Origin: Anaeromyxobacter sp.
Lineage (GTDB): Bacteria; Myxococcota; Myxococcia; Myxococcales; Anaeromyxobacteraceae
Assembly (NCBI GenBank): GCA_016718565.1
Contig: JADKCZ010000008.1
Location: 205,099-269,098, forward strand
Direction of reading: 5' to 3'
Length of the DNA: 64,000 nt
This document shows, piece after piece, positions 1 to 9,032 of the stretch; the first letter of the stretch is position 1; each line of letters opens with the position of its first letter. The position numbers and the translations under genes are program-made. The notes beneath the pieces are model-generated. The model worked only from the letters and a program-made list of their open reading frames with translations. It searched no databases and was not told where the DNA came from.

Positions 1-1062
1 GGCGGCGGCGGCCGCCTTGCGCTCGGCCGCGGCGGCGGCCCGGGCCTCGGCCTCGGCCGCCTTGGTGGCCTGGGCCTCGGCCCTGGCCTGCTCGCGGGCC
101 AGCCGGTCGGCCTCCTTGCGGGCGCGCAGCTCCTCGGCGGCCCGGGTCCTGGCGTCGGCGGCGGCCAGCCGCCTGGCCTCGGCGTCGGCGCGGACCTGCT
201 CGATGGCGGCGGTCTTGGCCTCGGCGGCGGCGCGCGCCTGGGCGGCGGCCTCCTCCCTGGCCTGGCGCTCGGCGGCGGCGGCGGCCACCGCGGGATCCTC
301 GGCGGGCGCCACCACCACGCCCTCCTCGGCCAGCTTCACCCCGTCCGGCGGGGCCTCCTGGGCGCTGGCCTTGGCCTTGATCTCGGCGCTGCGGGCGGCG
401 GCCACCTCGCGCTCGGCGTCGGCCACCCTGGCCTGCGCGGCCACCGCCTCGGCCTCGGCGGCCGCCTTGGCCGCGGACGCCTCCCGGGCCACCCGGTCGG
501 CCTCGGCCTGGGCGCGCACCTGCGCCTCGGAGGCGGCCTGGGCCTGGGCCTGCGCCTGGGCCAGGGCCTCCGCCTCGACCTGGGCCCTGGCCGCTTCGTC
601 GGCGCGGGCCTGGGCCAGCGCGTCGTCCTTGGCCTGCTGCGCCGCCTCGACGGCCAGCGCGGCGGCGGCCGCGGCGGGCGGCTTGGCGACGCGCACCAGC
701 AGGTCGTTGCCCACCGACTGCACGTCAGGCGGCTCCACCTCGACGAGGAAGGCCACCATGACGCGGGCGATGGAGGTGGCGCCCGAGCCGTAGGACAGGT
801 TCTTCACCACCGAGATCACGCCGTCCTCCACCGACAGGCTCTCGGTCACCCCGGAGAACTGCGACTCCGACAGGTCGATGACGAAGCGCGGCGGGTCGGC
901 CATCGAGAAGGTGGTGAAGTTGGGCGGCCGGGTCCCCTTGACGGTGACCACGACGGTCGTCCCCTCGTCCTTGACGTCGACGGCGGAGATGACGTTCAGC
1001 TCCTGCGCCTGGGAGGCGCCGGCGATCAGGCAGGTGAGGGCCAGCAGGTGGCGGGATCGCAT
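1..1062 (-). CDS. AMIN-domain secreted protein, 3' end outside window
   Basis: The reading frame starts at an ATG at 1062 and is open for 354 codons to the window edge, so the C-terminal part is missing. Residues 1-20 form a signal peptide (MRSRHLLALTCLIAGASQAQ). Residues about 21-125 resemble an AMIN domain, the periplasmic peptidoglycan-targeting module of PilQ secretins and AmiC amidases (PRFVIDLSES is the recognisable core). Residues about 130-350 are an almost uninterrupted Ala/Glu/Gln/Arg-rich segment, probably a long helical or coiled-coil stalk, broken once near residue 240 by a Pro/Val-rich patch. A PilQ-like secretin or an AMIN-TonB-type envelope protein are the best guesses; the missing C-terminus decides. 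A GGACGGAG ribosome site precedes the ATG. Confidence 0.75.
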   Translation of the reverse strand, partial: MRSRHLLALTCLIAGASQAQELNVISAVDVKDEGTTVVVTVKGTRPPNFTTFSMADPPRFVIDLSESQFSGVTESLSVEDGVISVVKNLSYGSGATSIARVMVAFLVEVEPPDVQSVGNDLLVRVAKPPAAAAAALAVEAAQQAKDDALAQARADEAARAQVEAEALAQAQAQAQAASEAQVRAQAEADRVAREASAAKAAAEAEAVAAQARVADAEREVAAARSAEIKAKASAQEAPPDGVKLAEEGVVVAPAEDPAVAAAAAERQAREEAAAQARAAAEAKTAAIEQVRADAEARRLAAADARTRAAEELRARKEADRLAREQARAEAQATKAAEAEARAAAAAERKAAAAA

Positions 1063-1093
1063 CGTGGGCTCCGTCCGTGATTTCCGGTCGGAA

Positions 1094-1122
1094 AAGATAA
1101 CACGGGGTCGGGAGGGGTCGAA
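1094..1122 (-). promoter_or_regulatory. sigma70-like promoter of the AMIN gene
   Basis: On the minus strand TTCGAC (1122-1117) and TATCTT (1099-1094) are separated by 17 bases, in a local AT-rich island. The predicted start near 1087 gives a leader of about 25 bases. Confidence 0.5.
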
Positions 1123-1217
1123 TTATCGGGTCCGCCGATATCGTGCGCACACGCCGCCACCTGGCGCCTCCTCCGGGCCACCGCCGGGCGCCGCGGCGGA
1201 CCGCCCCAGGCTGCGGC

Positions 1218-2427
1218 TCAGGCGCCGAGCAGCAGCGCCCGCGCCTCGCCCACCAGGTAGAGCGAGCCGGCCACCACCACCGGCCGGCCGCCCGCCGCCG
1301 CCCGGGCGCAGGCCAGCGCCTCCGGCAGCCCCGGGTGCACGTCGGCCGTGAGCCCCAGGCCGGCCGCCAGGGCCGCCACCTCGGCCGCCGCCCGGGCCCG
1401 CGCCGTGACCGGCGTCACCAGGTGGAGCCGCCGCGCCGCCGGCGCCAGCGCCGCCAGCATGGCGCGGTGGTCCTTGTCGGCCAGCACCCCGAAGACCAGC
1501 TCGGCCGGCTGCCCCGGGTGCAGCGCCGCCAGGGCGGCGGCCAGCGCCTCGGCGCCCTGCGGGTTGTGGGCCCCGTCGAGCAGCACGCCCCCCACCCGCT
1601 CCAGCCGGCCAGGCCAGCGGGCGGCCGCGAAGCCCCGCGCCACCTCGCCCTCCCCCACCGGCAGGCCGGTCCGCGCCAGGGCCCGCAGCGCGGCGGCCGC
1701 CAGGGCGGCGTTGCCGCGCTGGTGCGGGCCCAGGAGCCCCAGCGGCCCGTCCCAGCCGGCCGGCGCCACCTCGAAGGGCGCGCCCACCCGCGCCGCCGCG
1801 TCGGAGAGCACCTCCAGGACCCCGGGCGGCTGCGCCGCGTGGACCACCGCCGCCACCCCGGGCTTGAAGATGCCGGCCTTCTCGCGGGCCACCAGCGCCA
1901 CGGTGTCGCCCAGCCACTGGGTGTGGTCGAGCCCGATGCGCGCCACCGCCGTCACCGCCGGCCGCACCGCGTTGGTGGCGTCGAGCCGCCCGCCCAGCCC
2001 CACCTCCACCACCATCACGTCCACCCGCTGGCGGGCGAAGTGGCGCAGCGCCGCCAGGGTGGCCACCTCGAAGTAGCTGAGCCGCTCCTCCGGGGCGCCG
2101 CCCTCGTGCCAGGGGCAGGCGGCCCGCACCTCGGCCACCACCTGCGCCAGCGCCCGGTCGTCCACCGGCGCGCCGTCCACCTGGATCCGCTCGTTGAAGC
2201 GCACCAGGTGCGGCGAGGTGTAGAGCCCGGTGCGCAGGCCGGCCGCCTGCAGGGCCGCGGCGGCCAGGGCGCAGGTGGAGCCCTTGCCGTTGGTGCCGGC
2301 CACGTGCAGCACCGGCGCCGCGCGCTCCGGGCGCCCCAGCGCCGTGAGGGGCCCGCTCGACGCGCTCCAGCCCGAGGTGCACCGCCAGCGGCGAGAGCCC
2401 CTCCAGGTAGCGGTGGACGTCAGGCAC
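1218..2427 (-). CDS. folC: bifunctional folylpolyglutamate/dihydrofolate synthase, apparent frameshift near the N-terminus
   Basis: FolC adds glutamate to (dihydro)folates, using ATP. The C-terminal 364 codons (from 2312) read cleanly: GTNGKGS P-loop, TSPHLVRFNERI folate loop, DATN and GAHNPQGA. The expected N-terminus MPDVHRYLEGLSPLA lies in another frame, starting at GTG 2427, 34 bases after accD. The two frames join if one base is removed from the GGGGCCC run at 2348-2354, giving about 402 residues, a normal FolC length. The gene is therefore either a pseudogene or carries a sequencing error in a homopolymer; an error is more likely because everything downstream is intact. The accD-folC order is common in proteobacteria. 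Confidence 0.85.
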
Positions 2428-2461
2428 GGGCGGGCTCCGCAGGGCGCGGCCCTTCGGGCGG

Positions 2462-3319
2462 CTACCCGAGCAGCGCCAGGATCTGGGCCAGCCGGTCGCG
2501 CATCTCGCCGCGCGGCACGATGGCGTCGATCATGCCGTGCTCCAGCAGGAACTCGGAGCGCTGGAACCCCGGCGGCAGCTTCTCGCGGATGGTCTGCTCG
2601 ATGACGCGCGGGCCGGCGAAGCCGATCAGGGCCTTGGGCTCGGCGATGATCACGTCGCCCAGCCAGGCGAAGGAGGCCGCCACCCCGCCGGTGGTGGGGT
2701 GCAGCATGACCGAGACGTAGGGCTTGCGCACGGTGCGGAAGCGGTTGAGCGCCGCCGAGGTCTTGGCCATCTGCATCAGCGAGAAGATGCCCTCCTGCAT
2801 GCGCGCGCCGCCGCTGGAGCTGAAGACGATGCAGGGGATCTGTCGCTCGTAGGCGCGGTCGATGACCCGGGCCACCTTCTCACCCACCACCGAGCCCATC
2901 GAGCCGCCCATGAACTCGAAGGCGAAGCTGCCCAGCGAGACCGGCGTGCCGCCGATGCTGCCCACCCCGGAGATGAAGGCGTCGCGCAGGCCGGTGGCCT
3001 TGTAGGTGGACTTGAGGCGGTCCTTGTACTTCTTGGCGTCGGTGAAGCCGAGCGGGTCCTGCGGCGTCAGGTCGGTGTCGAGCTCCTGCCAGGTGCCCGG
3101 GTCGAGCAGCATCTCGAAGCGGCGCGCGGCCAGCAGCATGTCGTGGTGGCCGCAGAGCGGGCAGACGTTCCAGTTCTTGGTCCACTCCGACTTGGCCACC
3201 ACCTCGCCGCAGCCGTCGCACTTGTTCCAGATCCCCTCGCCCTTCTTGGCGGCCGGGGGCGGGGCGTCGGGCGTGGTCGCCTTCGACTTGAGCTTCTTCT
3301 CCTTCGAGAACCAGGCCAT
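2462..3319 (-). CDS. accD: acetyl-CoA carboxylase carboxyltransferase subunit beta
   Basis: The 285-residue protein transfers the carboxyl group from biotin to acetyl-CoA together with AccA, the first step of fatty acid synthesis in the cytosol. The N-terminal zinc ribbon is complete (C34, C37, C53, C56). The crotonase-type core shows SSSGGARMQEG (167-177) and TTGGVAASFA (209-218), the oxyanion and CoA-binding loops. Length is typical of the family. It lies 9 bases after the metallo-hydrolase gene and upstream of folC, so it is probably read from the promoter in front of the Crp-like gene. A GAGGTG ribosome site precedes the ATG. Confidence 0.97.
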   Translation of the reverse strand: MAWFSKEKKLKSKATTPDAPPPAAKKGEGIWNKCDGCGEVVAKSEWTKNWNVCPLCGHHDMLLAARRFEMLLDPGTWQELDTDLTPQDPLGFTDAKKYKDRLKSTYKATGLRDAFISGVGSIGGTPVSLGSFAFEFMGGSMGSVVGEKVARVIDRAYERQIPCIVFSSSGGARMQEGIFSLMQMAKTSAALNRFRTVRKPYVSVMLHPTTGGVAASFAWLGDVIIAEPKALIGFAGPRVIEQTIREKLPPGFQRSEFLLEHGMIDAIVPRGEMRDRLAQILALLG

Positions 3320-3328
3320 GGGGCACCT

Positions 3329-4093
3329 CTAGAGCGTGAACTGGTCGCCGACGGCCAGGATGCGGACGCCCGGGAGCTTCAGGGCGGCCACCTCCCGGCG
3401 CAGCGCGGCGGCGTAGGCAGGCTTCAGGTGGTAGAGCAGCACCGGGAAGCCGTTCCGGTCGAGCTTGGCGAGCTCGGTCGCCAGGGTGTTGGGGGTGAGG
3501 TGGCCGGAGACGTCGGCCAGCCCCTGCAGGTCGTTGGGGAAGGAGACCTCCACCAGCAGCGCGCGCAGCTTGCGGGTGGCGTTGACCTTCTTCCAGAAGG
3601 CCACGGTGGGGCCGGTGTCGCCGGAGATGGCCAGCTCGGACCGGCCGTCGGAGACCACGAAGCCCACCGACTCCACCGGGTGGCAGACCGGGACCGGGCG
3701 GAAGGTGAGCGTGCCGGCCTTGAAGGGCCGGGTGGGGGCGAAGGGCCGGAGCTCCAGCACCGGCCGGGCCGGGCTGGGGATGCGGGTGAAGTCCGGCCAG
3801 AGCCGGTCGTTGAAGACGCTGTCGCGCAGCGTGCGGGCGCACTCGGTGGAGGCGTGCACCCGCACCGGCGTGGTGCGCCGGCCCACCAGCAGGTCGGCCA
3901 GCAGCGGCACGTCCTTGACGTGGTCGAAGTGGCTGTGGCTCAGCACCACGTCGTCCACCCGGAGCAGCTCCTCCAGGGAGAGGGACGAGGTGAGCGCGCC
4001 GGCGTCGAGCGCCACCCGGCCGTCGAGCAGGAAGCAGGTGGTCTTGTGGCGGGGCAGCTCGCCGCCGGAGCAGCCCAGGACGCGGAGCTTCAC
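3329..4093 (-). CDS. metallo-beta-lactamase-fold hydrolase, probable cyclic-nucleotide phosphodiesterase
   Basis: 254 residues. The metal-binding motif HSHFDH is at 53-58, with further likely ligands in SGDTGPT and SGHLTPNT. The short N-terminus (MKLRVLGCSGGE) and overall layout fit the class II or PdeA-like 3',5'-cyclic-nucleotide phosphodiesterase group of MBL proteins. The gene starts with GTG at 4093, overlapping the stop of the Crp-like sensor (GTGA), so the two are translationally coupled. With an adenylyl cyclase just upstream, degradation of cAMP is the natural inferred role, but RNase Z-like or other phosphodiesterase activity cannot be excluded from sequence. Confidence 0.8.
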   Translation of the reverse strand: MKLRVLGCSGGELPRHKTTCFLLDGRVALDAGALTSSLSLEELLRVDDVVLSHSHFDHVKDVPLLADLLVGRRTTPVRVHASTECARTLRDSVFNDRLWPDFTRIPSPARPVLELRPFAPTRPFKAGTLTFRPVPVCHPVESVGFVVSDGRSELAISGDTGPTVAFWKKVNATRKLRALLVEVSFPNDLQGLADVSGHLTPNTLATELAKLDRNGFPVLLYHLKPAYAAALRREVAALKLPGVRILAVGDQFTL

Positions 4094-4737
4094 GCCACGT
4101 CTCCGAACTGCGCCTTCATCTGCAGGAACTCCAGGAAGTGTCGGAGCTTGGCCACGTCGGCCACCACGAAGCCGTCGGGGTGGACCGCGATGAGCTTGGC
4201 CTTGAGCAGCTTGAGGAGCGCCTCGTCGGCCTGCTCCGGCCGCACCCCCACCCGCGCCGCCAGCTCCCTGGGCGGCACCTCGATCTTCTGGCCGGCCGGC
4301 GTGCGCAGGCCGCGCTCCGCCGACATGGCCAGCCAGTGCACCACCCGCGAGGCGGCGTCGGTGAGCAGCAGGTTCTCGATCTGCTCGTTGGCCTCGGCCA
4401 GCCGGTCGGAGAGCTTCTTGATGAGCCGCACCGCGATCTCGGCGCTGGAGCGGACCATGGTCTCGAACGTCTTGGCGTCGATGACCAGCACCTTGGAGTC
4501 CTCGGCGCAGGTGGCGGTGGCGGAGCGGGGCCGGTTGTTGAGGATGGCCATCTCGCCCAGGAACTCGCCCGGCCCCAGGGTCGAGAGGATCTTCTCCACC
4601 TCCCCCACCCGCTTGGAGATGGTCACCTTGCCCTGGTGCACCACGAACATCTCCTGGCCGCGCTCGCCCTCGTGGAACAGCACCGCGCCACGCGGGAACT
4701 CCCTGCCGAAGCGCTGGAACATGGGGTCGTCGGCCAT
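4090..4737 (-). CDS. Crp/Fnr-family cyclic-nucleotide-binding transcription regulator
   Basis: 215 residues. The N-terminal beta-roll (about 10-125) carries a good phosphate-binding cassette with E62, R71 and S72 (FLGEMAILNNRPRSATA), the pattern expected for true cAMP or cGMP binding. A dimerisation helix follows (about 95-125), then a winged helix of the Crp type (about 128-205; PPRELAARVGV is the recognition part). Its neighbours make it the middle element of a make-sense-destroy cAMP unit: cyclase upstream, phosphodiesterase overlapping downstream. Whether it controls accD and folC downstream is unknown. Confidence 0.92.
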   Translation of the reverse strand: MADDPMFQRFGREFPRGAVLFHEGERGQEMFVVHQGKVTISKRVGEVEKILSTLGPGEFLGEMAILNNRPRSATATCAEDSKVLVIDAKTFETMVRSSAEIAVRLIKKLSDRLAEANEQIENLLLTDAASRVVHWLAMSAERGLRTPAGQKIEVPPRELAARVGVRPEQADEALLKLLKAKLIAVHPDGFVVADVAKLRHFLEFLQMKAQFGDVA

Positions 4738-4754
4738 TGGTTTCCGGCCCCGTC

Positions 4755-4782
4755 CTTATCCGAGGGGCCCGCGGCGTGTCAA
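4755..4782 (-). promoter_or_regulatory. strong sigma70-like promoter of the crp-pde-accD-folC directon
   Basis: On the minus strand a perfect TTGACA (4782-4777) is followed after 16 bases by GATAAG (4760-4755). The transcript would start near 4748, about 11 bases before the ATG at 4737. Confidence 0.6.
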
Positions 4783-4823
4783 CGAAAGGTCCAGACGCTT
4801 CGGGGCGTTGCGCGGTGCGTCGC

Positions 4824-7196
4824 TCACTTGGACTTCATCTCGAAGACCCCGTCCCACTCCGGCCCGGGGGGCGCGCGGCGCATGGCCTCGCAGCGGGCCA
4901 CGTAGACCCGGGCGCAGGCGTCGCCGCCCCGCAGGCGGTCCGCCTCGCTGAAATGGGCGCTGGCCTCGTCCCAGCGCTGCGCCTGCCAGGCCGACAGCCC
5001 CCAGGCGAAGGCCTCCAGGAAGGGGGCCAGCGCCGCCGGCGCCGGGGCCAGGCAGAGGATCTCGTGGATCCGCACCGGGGCCCGCTTGCCCTTGACCCGC
5101 ACCAGGTCGAGCGGCCGCCCCACCACCTCGCCCTGCACCTGCGCCCAGGTGTCGGGCCCCACCAGGATGCGGGTGCCGTACTCCTTGTTGGCCCCCTCCA
5201 GGCGCGAGGCCAGGTTCACCGCGTCGCCGAGGATGGTGTAGTTGTAGAAGCGGTCCTGGCTGCCGACGAACCCCACCGACATGGGGCCGGTGTTGAGGCC
5301 GATGCCGATGTCGATGTCCGGCACGCCCTGGGCCCGCCAGCCGGCCCGCAGCCGCTCCAGCTCCTCCAGCATGGCCAGGGCGGCCCGACAGGCCCGCAGG
5401 GCGTGGTCCGGCTGGGCCCGCGGCGCCCCCCAGAACGCCATGATGGCGTCGCCCATGTACTTGTCGAGGGTGCCCTGGTGGCCCGAGACGATGATGTCGG
5501 TCATGGGGGTCAGGTACTGGTTCAGCACCCCCAGCAGCACGTGCGGGTCCAGCTGCTCCGAGATGCTGGTGAACCCGCGGATGTCGGCGAAGAGCGCGGT
5601 CAGCTCCCGCTTCTCGCCGCCCAGCTTGAGGGACCCCTCGCTCTTGAGCACCTCGTCCACGATGGCCGGCGCCAGGAAGCGGCTGAACCGCTCGCGCGCT
5701 TTGCGCCGCTCCCGCTCCTCCGAGAAGACCCGGTAGGAGGTGGCGGCCAGGAACATGGCGAAGACCTGCAGCAGCGGCAGCCCGCTGGCCAGCACCAGGT
5801 TGTAGCGGCGCAGCGCCAGCACCGAGACGGCGGCCCACAGCGCCATCACGGCCGCCAGGGCCGGCAGCGCCGCCAGCGAGCTGACCCGGGAGAAGAGGAG
5901 CGCCAGCCCCACCGAGGCCAGCACCATGAACAGCACCTCGCCCATCACCACCCACTGCGACCGCTCCAGCAGCTGGCCGTGCAGCACGTTGTCCAGGAAG
6001 GTGGCGTGGGTGATGACCCCGGGCGCGATGGGGTCGAAGGGGGTGACCCGCTGGTCCCAGGTCCCGGGGGCGGTGGTCCCGACCACCGCGATGCGCCCCG
6101 CCATCTGCTCGCGCGGGATGCGCCCGTGCAGCACGTCGGTGGCCGACCAGGCCGGGAAGTCGCGGAAGGGGCCGTAGTAGTTGAGCGGCGCGCGGCCGTA
6201 GTCGTCGGTGGCGATCTCCAGGGCCCCCACCCGCAGCCCCACCAGCACCTGCGAGCCGGCCACCCCCACCGGGCGCACCGGGGCCGGCAGCCCGTCGCGG
6301 CCGCTCACCCGCGCCAGCACCGCCACCCCCAGCGCCGGGTAGGTGGCGCCGCCGCTGGAGGCCAGCGCGTGGTAGCGGCGGATGACGCCGTCGGCGTCGG
6401 GAAGCACGGTGCAGTAGCCGCCGCTGTCGGCCACCTCCACCACCTCGGCCACCGGCGGGACCACGTCGGGGAAGGTCCGGCCCACGGCGCGCTGCCGCCC
6501 GGCCGGGCCGCCCGCGGCCGCCGCCTCGCCGGAGAGCCGCCCGCCGGCGTCCAGCACCTCCACCGCCTCGGCGCGGAAGAAGCGCAGCGCCCCGGCCCGC
6601 GCCTCGGCGGCCTGCGCGGAGGCCGGCGGGTCGGCCGAGAACATGAAGCCCACCGTGACGTTGCGGGCCCGCTCGATGGCATCGGCCAGCTGGCGGGTCG
6701 GGTCCACGTCGGGGGGCAGGCCCGGCTGGCCGCCGCCGGCGGCCGCCCAGGCCTGGTCCAGCCGACGGGCCTGGGCCGGGTCGCTGGCTTCGGCGCGCGC
6801 CGCCTTGACCAGGCCCGCCACCTCGGCCAGCCGCCGCCCCTGCTGGTCCTGGTCGGACCAGACCACGTCGAACCCCACCGCCGCCACGCCGCCCTCGGCC
6901 AGCGCGTCCACCAGCCGCGCCATGGTGGCCCGGCTCCAGGGCCACATCCCCTCGGCCTCCACCGAGCGCTCGTCCACCGCCACCACCACCACCCGGCCCG
7001 AGGGCGCCCGCGGCCCGCGCAGCGTGGTCAGGACGTAGTCCTGGGCGGCGTGCTCGATGCGCGAGATGACCGGCAGCTGCGAGCCCTGCTGGGCGAAGAG
7101 CACGTCCAGCACGTGCAGGGCGGAGACCACCAGGCCCGCGTACAGCGCCAGCCGGAACGCGTCGACGCGCAGCAGGGCTCGGCGGGCGGAGGGCAT
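4824..7196 (-). CDS. CHASE2-domain class IIIb adenylyl cyclase
   Basis: 790 residues. An N-terminal membrane segment (about 13-34) precedes a large CHASE2 sensor (about 45-410, extracytoplasmic), then about three membrane helices (about 415-490) and a class III cyclase domain (about 530-700). Catalytic residues are all present: metal aspartates D538 and D583, adenine-selecting K579 and T654, transition-state N661 and R665. Thr instead of Asp at 654 is typical of subclass IIIb, the bicarbonate-responsive group. A C-terminal helical extension (about 705-780) resembles a short tetratricopeptide unit. It presumably converts an external signal into cAMP for the Crp-like protein 86 bases downstream. 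Confidence 0.95.
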   Translation of the reverse strand: MPSARRALLRVDAFRLALYAGLVVSALHVLDVLFAQQGSQLPVISRIEHAAQDYVLTTLRGPRAPSGRVVVVAVDERSVEAEGMWPWSRATMARLVDALAEGGVAAVGFDVVWSDQDQQGRRLAEVAGLVKAARAEASDPAQARRLDQAWAAAGGGQPGLPPDVDPTRQLADAIERARNVTVGFMFSADPPASAQAAEARAGALRFFRAEAVEVLDAGGRLSGEAAAAGGPAGRQRAVGRTFPDVVPPVAEVVEVADSGGYCTVLPDADGVIRRYHALASSGGATYPALGVAVLARVSGRDGLPAPVRPVGVAGSQVLVGLRVGALEIATDDYGRAPLNYYGPFRDFPAWSATDVLHGRIPREQMAGRIAVVGTTAPGTWDQRVTPFDPIAPGVITHATFLDNVLHGQLLERSQWVVMGEVLFMVLASVGLALLFSRVSSLAALPALAAVMALWAAVSVLALRRYNLVLASGLPLLQVFAMFLAATSYRVFSEERERRKARERFSRFLAPAIVDEVLKSEGSLKLGGEKRELTALFADIRGFTSISEQLDPHVLLGVLNQYLTPMTDIIVSGHQGTLDKYMGDAIMAFWGAPRAQPDHALRACRAALAMLEELERLRAGWRAQGVPDIDIGIGLNTGPMSVGFVGSQDRFYNYTILGDAVNLASRLEGANKEYGTRILVGPDTWAQVQGEVVGRPLDLVRVKGKRAPVRIHEILCLAPAPAALAPFLEAFAWGLSAWQAQRWDEASAHFSEADRLRGGDACARVYVARCEAMRRAPPGPEWDGVFEMKSK

Positions 7197-7208
7197 GGGG
7201 CGTCACGG

Positions 7209-7214
7209 ATGGTA
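7209..7214 (-). promoter_or_regulatory. -10 element of the cyclase gene
   Basis: TACCAT on the minus strand (7214-7209) puts the predicted transcription start about 6 bases before the cyclase ATG at 7196, so almost no leader. No convincing -35 was found. It is divergent from the purM promoter. Confidence 0.35.
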
Positions 7215-7256
7215 CCAGAGGTGGGCCGGGCGGCCAGTTCGCGCCGGGCGCGCGGC

Positions 7257-7286
7257 TTGCGGCTCCCACCCCCGCCGCGGTACAGC
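7257..7286 (+). promoter_or_regulatory. purM promoter
   Basis: TTGCGG (7257-7262) and TACAGC (7281-7286) with an 18-base spacer. The predicted start lies within a base or two of the purM ATG at 7294, suggesting a leaderless mRNA. Confidence 0.45.
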
Positions 7287-7293
7287 GGGCCAC

Positions 7294-8324
<1,031 letters not shown>

Positions 8325-8328
<4 letters not shown>

Positions 8329-9005
8329 TCCGCCTCGGCGTCCTCGCCTCCGGGTCGGGGACGAACCTGCAGGCGCTGCTGGACGCCTGCGCCGGGCGGC
8401 GCATCGACGCCGAGGTGGCGCTGGTGCTCTCCAACGTGCCCGGGGCCGGGGCCCTGGCGCGGGCGGCCGCCGCCGGCGTGGCCAGCGACTGCCTGCCCTC
8501 CAAGGGGGTGGCCGACCGGGCCGCCTACGACGCGGCCCTGGTGGCCCGCCTGGCCGGGGCCGGCGTGGACCTGGTCTGCCTGGCCGGCTACATGCGGCTG
8601 GTCACCCCCACCTTCCTGCGCGCCTTCGGCCCCTCCGCCACCAGCCGCGGCTGCCCGCGGGTGGTCAACGTGCACCCCGCCCTGCTGCCGGCCTTCCCCG
8701 GGCTGCACGCCCAGGCCCAGGCGCTGGCGGCCGGCGTCAAGCTGGCCGGCTGCACCGTGCACTTCGTCGACGAGGGCACCGACACCGGCCCGGTCATCGC
8801 CCAGGCCGCCGTGCCGGTGCTGGACGGCGACGACGAGGCCAGCCTGGCGGCCCGCATCCTGGTGGAGGAGCACCGCCTCTACCCGGCCGCGGTGGGCTGG
8901 TTCGCCGAGGGGCGGCTCTCGCTCTCCGGCCGCACCGTCCGGCTGGCGGGCGCGCCCGCCGCGGCCGCCGGCGCGCTGCGCGCCCCCGCGCTCACGCCGG
9001 CCTGA
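8325..9005 (+). CDS. purN: phosphoribosylglycinamide formyltransferase
   Basis: PurN transfers the formyl group of 10-formyl-THF to GAR, linking this gene to folD and the glycine cleavage system in the same window. 226 residues from GTG 8325, which overlaps the purM stop (GTGA). The N-terminal LASGSGTNLQALLDAC, the active-site NVHPALLPAF and HFVDEGTDTGPVI (catalytic Asp) are present. The protein is slightly longer than the usual 200-215 residues because of a short insert before the NVHP motif and an Ala-rich tail. Confidence 0.96.
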
Positions 9006-9032
9006 TCCGCCAGCGCCCTCCCCCGGAGCCAC

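Noticed and set aside
17..793. 258-codon Ala/Ser-rich open frame on the plus strand at the left edge
   Set aside because: It is the complement of the Ala/Glu-rich stalk of the AMIN-domain protein, which has a signal peptide, ribosome site and promoter.
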